Source: Spongilla lacustris
Taxonomy: Eukaryota; Porifera; Demospongiae; Spongillida; Spongillidae
Reading direction: 5' to 3'
Length of the DNA stretch: 64,000 nt
Assembly: GCA_949361645.1 (NCBI GenBank)
Contig: OX442415.1
Coordinates: forward strand, 14,487,235 to 14,551,234
Part shown: in pieces, positions 12,902 through 26,400 of the stretch
Layout of the letters: each line of letters starts with the position of its first letter
Position numbering within the stretch: position 1 is the stretch's first letter
Notes under the pieces: model-generated
The model's database searches: none
What the model was told of the DNA's origin: nothing
Seen by the model: the letters and a program-made list of their open reading frames with translations, nothing else
Position numbers and translations under genes: made by a program

Positions 12902-13182
12902 TTCTTCTGTTTGACACTGGCTCAAACACACAATGCAGGACACAGTAGGCATTTTAAAGAGATGATGAGGGGAATCCCCAGCCCAACTAATGCCAGAGGA
13001 GTCGTCTGTATCTACTGCTACCAACTTTCCAACACACAGTGATTAAGAACCAAGCAAAGCTAACTGAATCAAGATTTGGGCTACAGTAAGGAACTTTGAA
13101 GTTGGGGATACAGTAGTAGTTTTGGACCATCGTGGTACAGCAGAAGCTAGATGGGTACAATAAGTGGTGGAGACCTACAGTG

Positions 13183-13310
13183 GCGTAGTGAGGGTGTTAG
13201 GTGCCCGGGGGTATAATGCAATAATGGCACCCCCCGCCCCCATAGCCCAAGAGCACCCCTTGTGCTTGGCCAAATCTGAATACGGAGGGGGGGGGGGGAT
13301 GGTGGTGGTG
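13183..13310. repeat. Short interspersed element beginning cagtggcgtag
   Basis: Starts cagtggcgtag and holds a gtataatgcaataatggcac block. Relatives lie at about 16670-16770 and 17510-17640. A tctatgccactg-type complementary end occurs at about 17886-17897. This looks like a non-autonomous DNA element family. Confidence 0.5.
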
Positions 13311-13542
13311 GTGCCCTTTCTTTTGACGAAGTACGAATATGGACACAGAGGGACTCCTCCCCTCTCCACCCCACAGCCGGCCCTGCCCACATTACATATA
13401 CATGTACATGCTTGTACCTCCACAGAATAATTTCAACATTGATAACCATGTAATCAGGCCTCCCAAGGTTTTAACAAGTATCCCTCCTCCCCCACCCCTC
13501 TTCTGAATCCCTTTGGATAGTCACATACACAATAAAACTTAC

Positions 13543-13626
13543 TTCAGCACTTGGAGGTTAGTCCAATGACAAGCAGCTTTAGACATTGCTATCATTCCTT
13601 CATCACCAATCTTATTACCCCATAGG
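13543..13626 (-). CDS. LRR exon of the NLR gene (84 bp)
   Basis: Acceptor TTTCCCACAG|CC at 13627 and donor CTGAA|GTAAGT at 13542. It encodes LWGNKIGDEGMIAM...NLQVLK, a classic ribonuclease-inhibitor-type LRR of 28 residues. Phase 2 in and phase 2 out match the LRR exons at 23708-23797 and 39306-39389. Joined to the preceding exon it gives ALNLWGNKIG. It lies about 10 kb from the previous exon, in repeat-filled intron sequence. Further LRR exons may lie in the N gap. Confidence 0.75.
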
Positions 13627-16600
13627 CTGTGGGAAAGAACAGACACCAACCATAAGCAGTACACTCCCCTCATATGGGTCAATGCTTTAATAACAATAAT
13701 TCATATCACATATACATGAGGTGGTTTCGACAAATGAAATCCTAATCTGGGGACCAGATGACTGACATTCAGCAGTCATGTACAGGCCTGTAGGCTGGGG
13801 GGGGGGGGGGGGATCAACGGGTTTGGTCGACCCCCCCCCCACCCCCCAAGCTCGCCAAAACTAGTTCCGCTTGCCATCAAAATAATATTTGTGAATTATA
13901 GCGTACATGGGTCCCTCAAAATGAAATGAATATGGGTAAAATTTCCGCAAGCCATCAGAATTGCGGAACTTTTACCATGCATAGTCATTTGAGTTGCAAT
14001 GCATACGACAAATTGCCCGGACGTTGCCCCGTGTATGCCAGCCTCTAGACTCGCAACTCGCAAGCCAGACCTACATGTACATGTACTTCATTACTGGACA
14101 GGAACACAAACTGGGCTATCTATATTTTTAGCATGTTTCTACGGAATTATGAGGCTTAAATATTGCAAAAGTCCACCCTAGACCCCCAAGGGGGTTGATG
14201 GGGGAGCTTACAGCGCTCCTTACTGCTCCCACCCCCACTCTTAATCAGTTCCACCTTATGGTTTCCCCCCCCCCCCCCCCCCCCCCCCCGTCTCCCAACC
14301 AGCCTATGGGCCTGATGTAAATGTACTTTTTCTGCATGTCTGATAACTTGTTATTATGCATACTAACACTACAGTGAAATCTGCATTAGTGGTCACCTGA
14401 GTTGGCTGGTTAGTTTTTGTAGATATTGTATGTATATGATATTCATTAGGCACAAAACCAGCTTCTGCAAACTTAAAATCATGTGACTGTTAAAAAGATT
14501 GACATGAGTATGGTTTCATAGCTGATGAATATCATATCAAGTTTTAGCCATACATTGTATGTACATTGACTATAGTCAATCTCAAGCGAAGACGATTCCA
14601 ATTACAGCACAGTAAACTCTTTAATGTTTCCCTTTCACAGACAACACTTCATTTCAAGACTAGACCAATCAAAGCACACCTCAGACATGGTACTTCTAAA
14701 CCTGATTACAGAGACTAGGGTCATGGTATTGTAATATAATTGTGCCTTCCACATTTACATGTACATGTATACACGTGTTTGATGGTTGCACACAGTCTTT
14801 ACATTTTGATTGTTTGAAGCTCTCAACACGATGAGTTCACCATGCCCATACACCCCATTCATGGCAAGCTGTGCAAAAAAATTATAAACACTCTCATTAC
14901 GCGCATGAGTCACAACACACACACAACACACACACACACAACACGTGCACACAACACACACATGTGAGCAAACACAAGCGAACACACACAACACGTGCAC
15001 ACAACATACACACAACACACACACACACACAACGTGCACACAACACACACACACAAGTGAACACACACAAACAAATACATTGCCCTTCAGAAGGAAGTTA
15101 TTTCAAACCAGCACGGATCAAGTGCCTATCAGCCATTCCACCTTGTTTCAACAGTTAACAGGTTCATAATGTCACATGCATCACTTCATATATATTCATT
15201 CTGCACCAGTGCTTGCCTTTAAAATACAGTTTGCTCAAGGATGTATCAATTGGTGAGCATCATGTATACTGTTTTGTACAGTGTTTGCGGGAATGCAGAT
15301 TTGCTTACACATGATCACGTTGCTATGGAGAGCCAGTATTATTTAACGCCATCAAGGTTGGTGTGCCCACAATGTGACATTGAGATAATTGTACCAACCA
15401 AGCACAGGTTAGTATCAGTAATGATGGAAGGTGTACAGCAGGCTCAACACATGGACCTGCAGATACACATAACACCATGCAGGGCAGTGTACCACTACAT
15501 GTTCATGATCAAGCATGCATGCTCACATGAGCTACTGTATGAAATACATTGTGTGTGCATGTTTTGCAGGCATACTGCACCATCTATAGCCCTGAGAGAT
15601 CAAAGAATGAGCATTGCTGAAAGCTGTCTCTTAATATTCAATTCCCTTTAAAGACTACACAATATTGGCTTGGGGAATGTAATTAGAGGTAAATATGAAT
15701 GTCATTAATGGTATAGACAGCTTATGGTTACAGTTCTCCTAACACCCAATGAATGTGTCTTATTTTCCATACAATGATGGAACACTGCATTGTTACATGT
15801 ACTGCCAATGTAAATCTTATCAAACAGCCATGTGATGTTTCCTTGGTGTAAGGAATGCAATTTGGCCTCAATTAAAGTACACATTGAAACCAAGACATGA
15901 CAAGCCTGTGTTAGTAGCCTACCCCAATCCTCCCTCTGCTAGCCAAATCCTCCCTGTGCAGTGATGCCCCATACACTGTATGAGGAACAGTTACCATTAC
16001 CACCAGCTTCAGCCATTAACCAAACCATACAGTGATCAGTAACAACTTATATGTGAGCATCTCATTAAAATGTGTACTTGTGTGTGTTCCAGCCTGCACC
16101 AAACATCACCAGATGGGGCTGTACCTTTGGGCCTCACACATGATGCCACAACCATGTTTTAAATAAGCACTGAGTATCCATGCCCATGGGTACCCTAAAA
16201 CATGTTTGTGGCATCATGTGAGGCCCAAAGGTGTATAGCTCCATCTTCTTCTGTTTGACACTGGCTCAAACACACAATGCAGGACACAGTAGGCATTTTA
16301 TAGAGATGATGAGGGGAAACCCCAGCCCAACTAATGCGTGAGAGGGACCTGAGGATTCGTCTGTATCTACTGCTACCAACTTTGCAACACACAGTGATTA
16401 AGAAACAAGCAAAGCTAACTGAATCAAGATTTGGGCTACAGTAAGGAACTTTGAAGTTGGGGATACAGTAGTAGTTTTGGACCATCGTGATACTACTGAT
16501 CTCAAGTAGCTTGTATACAGGGGGTGGGGGGAGAGGGGGGCATCACTCAGGGGTGGGGCATCACTCAGGGGGTGGGGCATCACTCAGGAGTGGGGCATCA

Positions 16601-19600
16601 CTCAGGGGGTGTTGGCATCACTCAGGGGTGGGGCATCACTCAGGGAGTGGGGGGCATAATTCAAGGGATGTTGTGCGCCCAGGGGCATAATGCAATAATG
16701 GCACCCCCCTAGCCCAAAACCACCCCTTGCACTTGGCCAAATCTGAATACGGGAGGGGGGGGGATGGTGTTCAAAGTTTCTGAAGGATGGTGTCTAGTGA
16801 ATGTATTAGCGAAAAACTCAAGACGATATACCCTGAGCATCACTAAATGAGCCATTCCATGGCATTCTAAAAGCGCGCACATTCACACCTACGCAGGCAA
16901 ATGGATAGGATGGTAGATTCCAGGAAGCAATAGTGCTCTTCTTCTCACATAAAAAGTATTCGTGACAAGCTACCACTGTAACAAGGAACTGAAAAAACGC
17001 ACTCGGCGGATGTACTCCGGATGTAACGTCCCTTCTAATTATGACGCCACGTTGACACGCAAACATTCCAGGGCCTTAATGAAAAGGTCCATTGGTGAGC
17101 ATCATGTATACTGTTTTGTACAGTGTTTGCAGGCATACTGCACCATCTATAGCCCTGAGAGATCAAAGAATGAGCATTGCTGAAAGCTGTCTCTTAATAT
17201 TCAATTCCCTTTAAAGACTACACCACATTGGCTTGGGGAAAGTAATTAGAGGTTAATATGATGTCATAGGGTTTAGACAGCTTATGGCTAAGTACACTGA
17301 CAGTTTTCCTAACACCCAATGAATGTGCCTTTTTTCTCTCCATATACCATAATGATGGAGCACTGTATTGTTACATGTATTGCCAATGTAAATTGTATCA
17401 ACACAGCCATGTGATGTTTGCTTGGCATAAGGAATGCAATACTATTGATCTCAAGTAACTTGTATACAGGCAGGGGGTGGGGGTGAGGCATCACTCAGGG
17501 GGTGGGGACATAACTCAAGGGGTGTTGGGCACCCCCGGAGGTATAATGCAATAATGGCACCCGCTGCCCCCCTAGCCCAAGACCACCCCTTGTGCTTGGC
17601 CAAATCTGATATGAGGGGGGGGTGCGCAGTGGGGAGTCACCTTGCATTTGCCCAAGTCCGAATATGGACGGATAGGGCCTTGCTGCATTGTGCACTGCTG
17701 AATTTCTTGTAGCAAAATTGAGCTTCAATTATACAAAATAAAAATCAGAGCATTAATATAAGCCTTTCCTAGGCTTATTATTACGCATTGCAATGCTATA
17801 TAAAGCAAACATCTAGGCATTTTGGCACCCCCCTTAGGTCAGCACCCACGGGCAATTGCCACTCCCCCCCCCCCCCCCCCCCCCCCAGGCTATGCCACTG
17901 GAGACATAATGTGTACCTGGCGCAGATGAAAGATGCAGACAATCGGACAGACAAGGCTCGCACACCCCTTCCTACTAGCTATGGCGATGTGCCTTACAGT
18001 ATCTTAAGAGGAACATGTACTTGAGTGATGTTCAGGTCTCATGAATGGTAAGAAAAGATCACATCATTGTAAGATTTTATCTTTCCCCAACAACACCATG
18101 ATGTGACCTTTGAGAACTAGTGTACCACCCAAGTAATGTACCTGACACCTCTGTGGTGGGAACGTGTTACCATTACCTCACAATGGAATAATTTTTTCAC
18201 CATTGGGCCCCAGTTAAAGTACATGTTGTATGTATCTGCACCAGGGACATTTTATGGCTGATCACCTAGTAAATAACACTGCACCCTCTCAGATTTATGT
18301 TTTATAAAGTTATCACACCAATTATCACCCTTTGCCAATAATTTTAATTTTTATTAACCATTCTGACCTCATTTCTATTTAATAAAGTGTCCAAACATGG
18401 CATGCAAGGTATCATTTTAAAGCTCAGGGTGTGCCAAATCACACAGTGTTCAGATTTTAGGGGCCTTGTCAAAATAATGTTTAGACAAAATTAGCATCAT
18501 TGTTACGTTGACATTTTCACCACCTCCTACCCCATCCTTAAAGTCATAGAGTTTTAGTTAAATTGTAGCATGGAACATGACTCAATGTAAATGTCTGACT
18601 ATGAGAGTCAGTGGAGATTTGTGATCATTGTGGTCTTATACACAGTACATCGTATAGCCTTCAAACCCCTCCTCCCCCCTAAAGTCACAATGACGCTAAT
18701 TTCCAAAAGCTGTTTGGACAAGTTTCCTTAATAAACGTGACTGTTATTGTGCAATGAAATATTTAACTTTGTATTGCTAAAAAGGGACAGGTAGTTATTA
18801 AAAATGACACTAAATTAGAGGTCATTGGGTGATCTGCTATAGAAATGATCCACCAAAACATGACAGGTACTGTATTTTGCAATCACCACATTTCAAACTA
18901 ATTGTCCTTATTTGGCTGACAAACTTTAACCCAGAGCTTCCTGCAAGTGCCTATGGTGTGTGGGCTGTGCTACCACATATAATGCAGGATGGCACAGCGC
19001 CCAGCAATCAACAGCACAGAAGAACTATGCAAAGATAGAAGCCCTGGCTGTGATACACCACTGCATGTATGGATACAACTTCACTCTGATTAGGGAACAC
19101 CAACCCCCAACCACCATCCTCAACCCTCAACTAGTAATACTAGTAGCACGCTTCATCACCTTAGGTCCATTTGATTGCTGGCAAGTTACATGATCCTGTA
19201 CTTCTCAGTGTGCATGCATGCCCAAGTCAAAGCCACACTGCAAGCTAAACATTCTCAAAGCTAATTACTAGTATAGGCAGCATACTCCTACATTGTTGTT
19301 TATCAGCTCCAATTAAAGCCACTTGTGGTTATTCCCATTTACAACCATTTAAGGTAAGCTGCCATATTAGCACGGGTTTTTTTTAACGGGACTGTACAAG
19401 TCAAACGCATCGTCTGGAGTACGTTTTAACGCTACCAAGTGTCAGTACTGATGGATGCGCACCATACCATCATTTTAAAAGTTTTGCAGCACCTTCTGTT
19501 TTGTATATCCACTCGCACCTCAGAGGGAGAGGGTACGCGATGAGTGCCAAATTAGCACAGGGGGTGTGTCGTAGCTTTTCAAATAGTTTCAATCGAACAG

Positions 19601-20438
19601 ACAACCAGCAAAGCCGCCAACGTATCTGGAAGTATCCAAAGTGAAGTTCTAAACATACAAAAAATACATTAGCGTTCTCTGTCTGCCGCTAGGTGATTTT
19701 CTGTTTGTTCAAGGGGTAGTGATAAAAAAATTGCCGCGCATTGCAGGAGCTCGCAAGAGCCCCCCTTTCCCCCTTTTTCTATTCATCACTCATGAGAGGT
19801 ACTTTTCAAGCTTAGAACTTGGCTATAAGTGGTTACGCAGAAGAGCTACTTCAAGCCAAAGAGAGGCTTCGTGACCTCCATTGAAAACGACCGGAAGTCC
19901 CCCCCCCCCCCCCCCCCCCCAATGCTAATAAAGCCAACCCATGATAATATGGCAGTTTACCTTACAGACTTATTTGTGAGCACCTACTGTATTGTATTTT
20001 TGTGATATTCATTAGCCACAAAACCAGCTACTGCAAGCTAATATCATGTGACTGTTAAAGATGTGACATGAGTATGGTTTCATAGCTTATGAATATCATA
20101 TAAACAACCATATCAACAAAAACTCATCAGAACAACTTCAGTGTAGACAGTTCCCAGACCCCACTCCTTGCAGGGTCCCCAGACTACTCTGCATAGTGGA
20201 CACATAACCAATGCCTTGAATATGTGTCATTTATCTTTGGATCCAAGGTGACCATTATAAACAGGCTCCAAACCAGATACATTTACTATGACCAGTTTGT
20301 AGAACTTCATACCAGCATACAAGATTCACAGTGCAGATTATAATTTTCTCCACAGGTCAGACAAATGTCAGACCAACAACAATTTTGTTCGGACATGACA
20401 TTAACAAACTATATTTAAGTAGTGTATGCAGGGGCGGA

Positions 20439-20470
<32 letters not shown>

Positions 20471-23400
20471 TCCAGGAGGTCCGGACCCCCCCTTTCCTAT
20501 ATGAAGAATGACGTAATGCTTAAGAATGACGTAGTGCATACTGTAATCTATGCAGCGTTCTGCATGTTACCATCCTTGGATTTGCAGGCTTGCACATTGT
20601 TCTAGCCAAGCGGATCGATCTAACTAAATCCTCCTATTATATTAACGAAATTTAATTTTGCATTTGTGGTTAATAGTATTTAATCGCGCGATCGATCGAA
20701 TGGTGCGTGTGAGCAGGAATTGAGGTACATGTAAGCGATCAAAAGACGTGAATGGGATTTGGATCTCAGATTCTTTTCCTCAGAAAACGGTTATTACCGT
20801 AGCTATAGAGCTAAGCAAACTAAAAGTACTACTACTACATGTATAGTAAAACATACATGAGTCGTTTATAGACCGACATGTACATGTAGCTGGTGCATGG
20901 CCACATCGTCAGTGTCACAGCGTAGCCATGACATCGTCTGATATTCTCGCTTATACTGCGTTTGCCACTTCCTGAAGGTGGTGAGGCTAACTTTGCGTCG
21001 TTTTGGCGCTGTATCAGCAGAATCCTTGCCTGATGCACGTTTCATTGCCTTCGCGCACGAAAAAGTAGGTGTGGTTACTTAGTTTATGCACGCGATATAT
21101 ATAAACTACTGTACCACCCTAAGTAAGGTACCTGACACCTCTGTGGTGTGCATCAAATAGGAACATGTTAATCTCTATGTGAAGTACAATGTAAGAATTC
21201 TGCAATCATTTGGCCCCAATTAAAGCACATTGATAACCATGTAATCAGGCCTCCAAAGGTTATAACAAGTATCACTCCTCCCCCTCCCCTCCTCTGTATA
21301 GCCACATACACAATAAAACTTACTCCAGCTTTTGCTAACCAATAACACCTACGTCAGTAATTCATATATCTACCTACCCACCTACTGTACCTACTCATAC
21401 CCACTTCCCACATTGTGGCCAATATGTACGGACTTCAGGGTAAGCCCAGGTAAGCTGCTAAACCCACGTTCAGACCAGGTTGACTGTGCAGAAGGGCGGG
21501 GGCTTGGCTACGTGCAAGGCAGCAGTTCAGGCTTACATACATATTAGTCTAGGTTGGCGTACGGAGGAGCTAGTGCTGAGAGGATATTACATACCGTAAA
21601 AGCTCGAATACAAACCGCAGTTAGTAATAGTGACATAATCGGTACCCACGCGTTAATTTTTACTGTGTAATAAAACATGTTTTATCTTTTTATATTTTAT
21701 CTTCTTAACACAACATGCAAATGAAGAATCCTTTGTAACATGAGTTACTCTATCATCTACGAACATGAACATATTTTATTAAAATGTATAACTTGCGTTC
21801 TTCATGCAGTCATTCATGGCATTGAGTTCACAACCCGCTTATTTCTTGTTCGGCCGACGATTACTGAAAAGTGAGCGTGTCAAGAGATACACACAACATA
21901 TTTCGATGCCACGCATGAGTGATGGATTTTTTGTACAAAGCTTTCTTGTGAAATAACTGTGTTCTCGGAGCACTGTTTTTCGCACTTGTTTGGGCGCGAA
22001 AAGGAGGATGCTGTAATTAACATTAAATAATCTTTTTCACTAAATATCTGTAAAATCACGGTACTGGTCCGCATGTGCATGCATCGCGCATATAGCAGTC
22101 TGAGATTTGTGTGAGGTTGTTTTTCTGCTCTTAGTATAAAAATATAGTCCTGTGTACAAGGTACATGCACTCTACAATTAGCTGTGTAAACTAAATGAAT
22201 GGGATTGGACTCCCCCCAAAACATAATTTAATCAATATCAATGTCACAGTCACTAAAATCATCATATGCACTGTCTGAGTCTACACATCTTGGAAGAGCA
22301 TCTCAGCAGAAGAGATTCGTAGATCTTTTGCCGCTTTTCGCGCCCATTTGCCTAAATACTTTACTTTTGGATACTTATATTATAGGCTAAATACCGATTT
22401 AGACAGCGTTGCTTATGTGCCGATGTATCGTGGAATGCACCCTTTAAGAGCGCCTATAGGCTACACTACGATAGTTGGTTGGCATGGGATGACAGGTCAG
22501 TGACACCCGCAGCCGGGGAATCCTTGTGCACCTCCTAAAGTACTCATGGTACAATGGGTCGTAGCATCTTGGAAGAGCATCTCAGCAGAAGAGATTCGTA
22601 GATCTTTTGCCGCTTGTGGCATTGCCGCTTCAAACCCAGATGCTATTCATTGCCCGAGAGACTCTGGGGTGGCAAGTGGTGCATATACTGCAATCCACCA
22701 ACTACACCATACTGATGCCGGAGGAAGACCAGCATGATGTACATGTAGACTCAGACAGTGCATATGATGATTTGACATTGATATTGATTAAATTACATTT
22801 TGGGGGGAGTCCAATCCCATTCATATAGTTTACACAGCTAATTGTAGAGTGCATGTACCTTGTACACAGGACTATATCTAAGAACAGAAAAACAACCTCA
22901 CACAAATCTCAGACTGCTATATGCGCGATGCATGCGGACCCATACCGTCAGATGGTTAGTGAAAAAGATTATTTAATGTTAATTACAGCATCCTCCGTTT
23001 CGCACCCAAACAGGCGCAAAAAACGGTGCTCCGAGAACACAGTTATTTCACAAGAAAGCTTTGTACAAAAAATCCATCACTCATGCGTGGCATCGAAATA
23101 TGTTGTGTGTATCTCTTGACGCGCTTACTTTTCAGTAATCATTGGCCGAACAAGAAATGAGCGGGTTGTGAACTTAATGCAATGAATGACAGCAGGAAGA
23201 ACGCAGAAATAAAGGTATACATTTTTAAAAAATATGTTCACGTTCGTAGATGATAGAGTAACTCATGTTACAAAGGATTCTTCGTTTGCATGTTGCATTA
23301 CGAAGATAAAACACGTTTTATTACACAGTCAAAATTAACGCGCGGGTACCGATTATGTCTCTCTATTACTAACCGCGGTTTATATTCGAGCTTTTACGGT

Positions 23401-26400
23401 ACCTACATTATTTAGCAAAAATATACCTGCCGTGCTACATGTAGGCATAATATATTAATTAATTAATTAATGCTATCCATAATTCATTTTTTTCCTTACT
23501 CAATTGTTGTCTACAAATCCTAGATTGGCATCAATTTTATTTTTATATCTTGTCAATATGTGGGCATATTTCATCAGGGGATTTGACACAAGCACTGCAG
23601 ACAGTTCAATTGTTCAATGGCAAAGCTTTTAACCCCTGACCAACTCTGTACCCATGACAGGTGGCCTGTATACAACCAGGCAATAATGAAAGGACTGTGG
23701 TACTTACTTCAGTGCCTGTAGATGTGGGATCTCCTTAAGAATGTCCCCTAGCAATGACCAGTCACTGCATCCTCTGTCATCGAAGCAGAATGACAAACTG
23801 TGTGCAGGATAAGAGGTCAGTTAAGTACCATGAAAACACAACATATTAAGATAAACTAGATCAAGGGGTGTGCCCAGCCACACCCCTCAAGTACCATGTT
23901 GTATACACTCTTCATAGTACAATAATGAACCTGCACACTGGTATATACATTAACCAGCATTGGCACAATCTGTAACTATTGAATAGTTACATTGTATGTG
24001 GTGCAGATTCAGGGTCATGCAATGACCACACCCACCACTATATTCTCCACATGCTTTAGCCAACTACCCTACACATAACACATTCATGCAGACTTGTCCC
24101 CAGACCAAAATGTAACACATTCTCTGAATAATTTGCTAAATAATTTTAGATTCAGGGTCATGCAATGACCACACCCACCACTAAATTCTCCGCATGCTTT
24201 AGACAACTACCCTAGACTTGTCCCCAGACCAAAATGTAACACATTCTCTTTCCCTTGCTGAATAATTTCAACTTCAGCAAATACATATATAGTGTATTTT
24301 CAACACTGCAGCTGTAATACATTAATCAAATGTGCATCTTGATTTGCTTCCTCTCATCCATTCCACCGCTTACAATTCATACATGACATTAAAACGTCCA
24401 AAAATCAACCTGTTAATGTCTAATGTCCTGGATGTCGGTACTACTCTACTCCCTGGTGTTAACCAAATAAAGGTTTGGTCACTGAAGGGACCGAGTTGCA
24501 CTTAATGCAGTACAAGTCCTTTTAGGATCAGGCCGAGATATGGAACCTGGCGTTCTTCTTTACTTTACCCCCCCCCCCCCCCCCCCCCCCCCTCATCCCA
24601 ATTATAGCAACTTATTAACATATACAATCGTATATACTGCGGAACCTAAGCTAAACTAAGCCGCCGAGCCTAACTGTCAGTGTGGACCCAAAAATGACTT
24701 CCCTGAGTCGCTGCAACTCAATCGTACTTATTTTACCTCTCGGACACGTAACAGAGTTAAACAAACCATTTGCGGCGGCTAGCCTATACACGGTTGGTTC
24801 TACACGTGTTATTTTATGACAGCTGAAAGCTCTCTCGAATCCATCGCCATTTGTCACAGACATTAGCCCATCAAAGGACATCATTGCCGTTCAACTCTCC
24901 AAACCTTAGCATACTTCTACCTTCCATAGCACCGCGTGGTACATAATGGATAGGTCCGCTAGCACCTTACAACGCTTGCGCTGATCGTTTTTATTTTAAA
25001 TATGAGATGTAACAGATTTTTGTCTTACAGCAAGGGACCTACCGCGCTATACACAGGACTGATCCACTGATCCCACCGTCTGGTCCATTCACCAACCAAA
25101 ACCAGCGATCAAACACACGTGCAGCTGGCCGACCACTACAAGTCACGCGATTAACGAATATTTCTTATCAACGCATCACGTACATGTACCAATTAGAAGC
25201 CGCGGCCGCTAGTAATATGTACGAGAAAGTTCAAACGCTTGCTCGGGCGTTTGTAATACCCTACACGGAAATAGTCGTAAAGGCATGCAATTGTGCTGTC
25301 ATGTTTTGGAAATGCAATCCTCACTCAGCGGCGGAGGATCACGTGCCCCCCCCTCCCCCAATTTTTTTTTTTTTCTTCATGCCACTTAGCTTAGCTAGCT
25401 AGCTAGCTCATACAGCGTGTGCGCGTAATTACGATCCGTTATAGATCATTTACCCGTTCGATAGTTTAATAATTATATGCAAGGCGGCACGAATGTGACG
25501 GCATACAGGCACTTTATCTTGTAAACGTACTGAGAAAAAAATATTGCCAGTTTTTTGCTTTTGCGTTTATTTAGCATGAAATTCACAGTGATATCCAATA
25601 CAAACATCATGCGATATCCGGATTACTTGAGCCTGCATGGACAGCGACGAGAAAACTCTTCATCCTTCACAATGCTTAGGTTCCTACTGCTACTTGGCGA
25701 CGCAAAGCTTTTGTGAATTTGTGACCGAAGCGTGCACGTGGCCATGGCCATGCACCAGCTACATGTCGGTCTATAAACGACTCATGTATGTTTTACTATA
25801 GTATTAGTACTTTTAGTTTGTTTAGCTCTATAGCTGCGGTAATAACCTGTTTTCTGAGGAACAGAATCTGAGATCCATCCCATTCACATCTTTTGATCGC
25901 TTATCTCTCACACGCACCATTCGACAATTAAGTACTAATTTTAATTAACCACACATGCAAAATTAAATTTCACTAATAGGAGGATTTAGTTAGATGATCG
26001 ATATAGATCCCGCTTGGCCACGGGTGTTTCAATCCATGTGGACATTCAGACCTACGCCCCGAAATTCAATTATCTCACCTAGCAACGGTTGTAACGGTTG
26101 GAATTCGCTGTACAGTTACTGAATGGAACACGTGGTGACCTTTTAGACGAGGTATTGTTGAAGATGAAACTGTGCTCTACTGAACAAGGTGTGTTTGGGC
26201 ATCAAGAAATGTTACGCTCTGGAGAAGTGTCGTTCAAAAGCGGCCTACTTACGCGGAGGTAGGTTTTCAAAACTAGTTAGTCCCCAACGTGCGCACTTCC
26301 AGTTGAGAAACGACTTTTACAAAGGTATTGTACATAGATCGAGCTTTCGTTTTATGGTATTTATTTTCTGAGACGCGATTTGTATGCTTCAAAAAGTAAC

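Larger units (their letters stand above)
10598..13160. repeat. Full copy (A1) of a ~2.4-kb tandem repeat unit
   Basis: The order of parts is: ggggagcttacag block, poly-C tract, a (cacacaa) satellite, a stretch with an open frame at 11879-12148, a hairpin with ~50-bp arms, then the gatgatgagggg terminal block. The same order recurs at 14187-16495 with high identity. Open frames inside look incidental, although the LVCPQCDIEIIVPTKH-type frame is open in both copies. It lies in the far 3' intron region of the NLR gene. Confidence 0.75.
14187..16495. repeat. Full copy (A2) of the ~2.4-kb tandem repeat unit
   Basis: Second near-complete copy with the same internal order as 10598-13160. It differs by small indels and a shorter CA satellite. 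The equivalent open frame is 15241-15651, longer than in copy A1 because stops present there are absent. A further fragment of the same unit lies at about 17090-17440. Confidence 0.75.
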
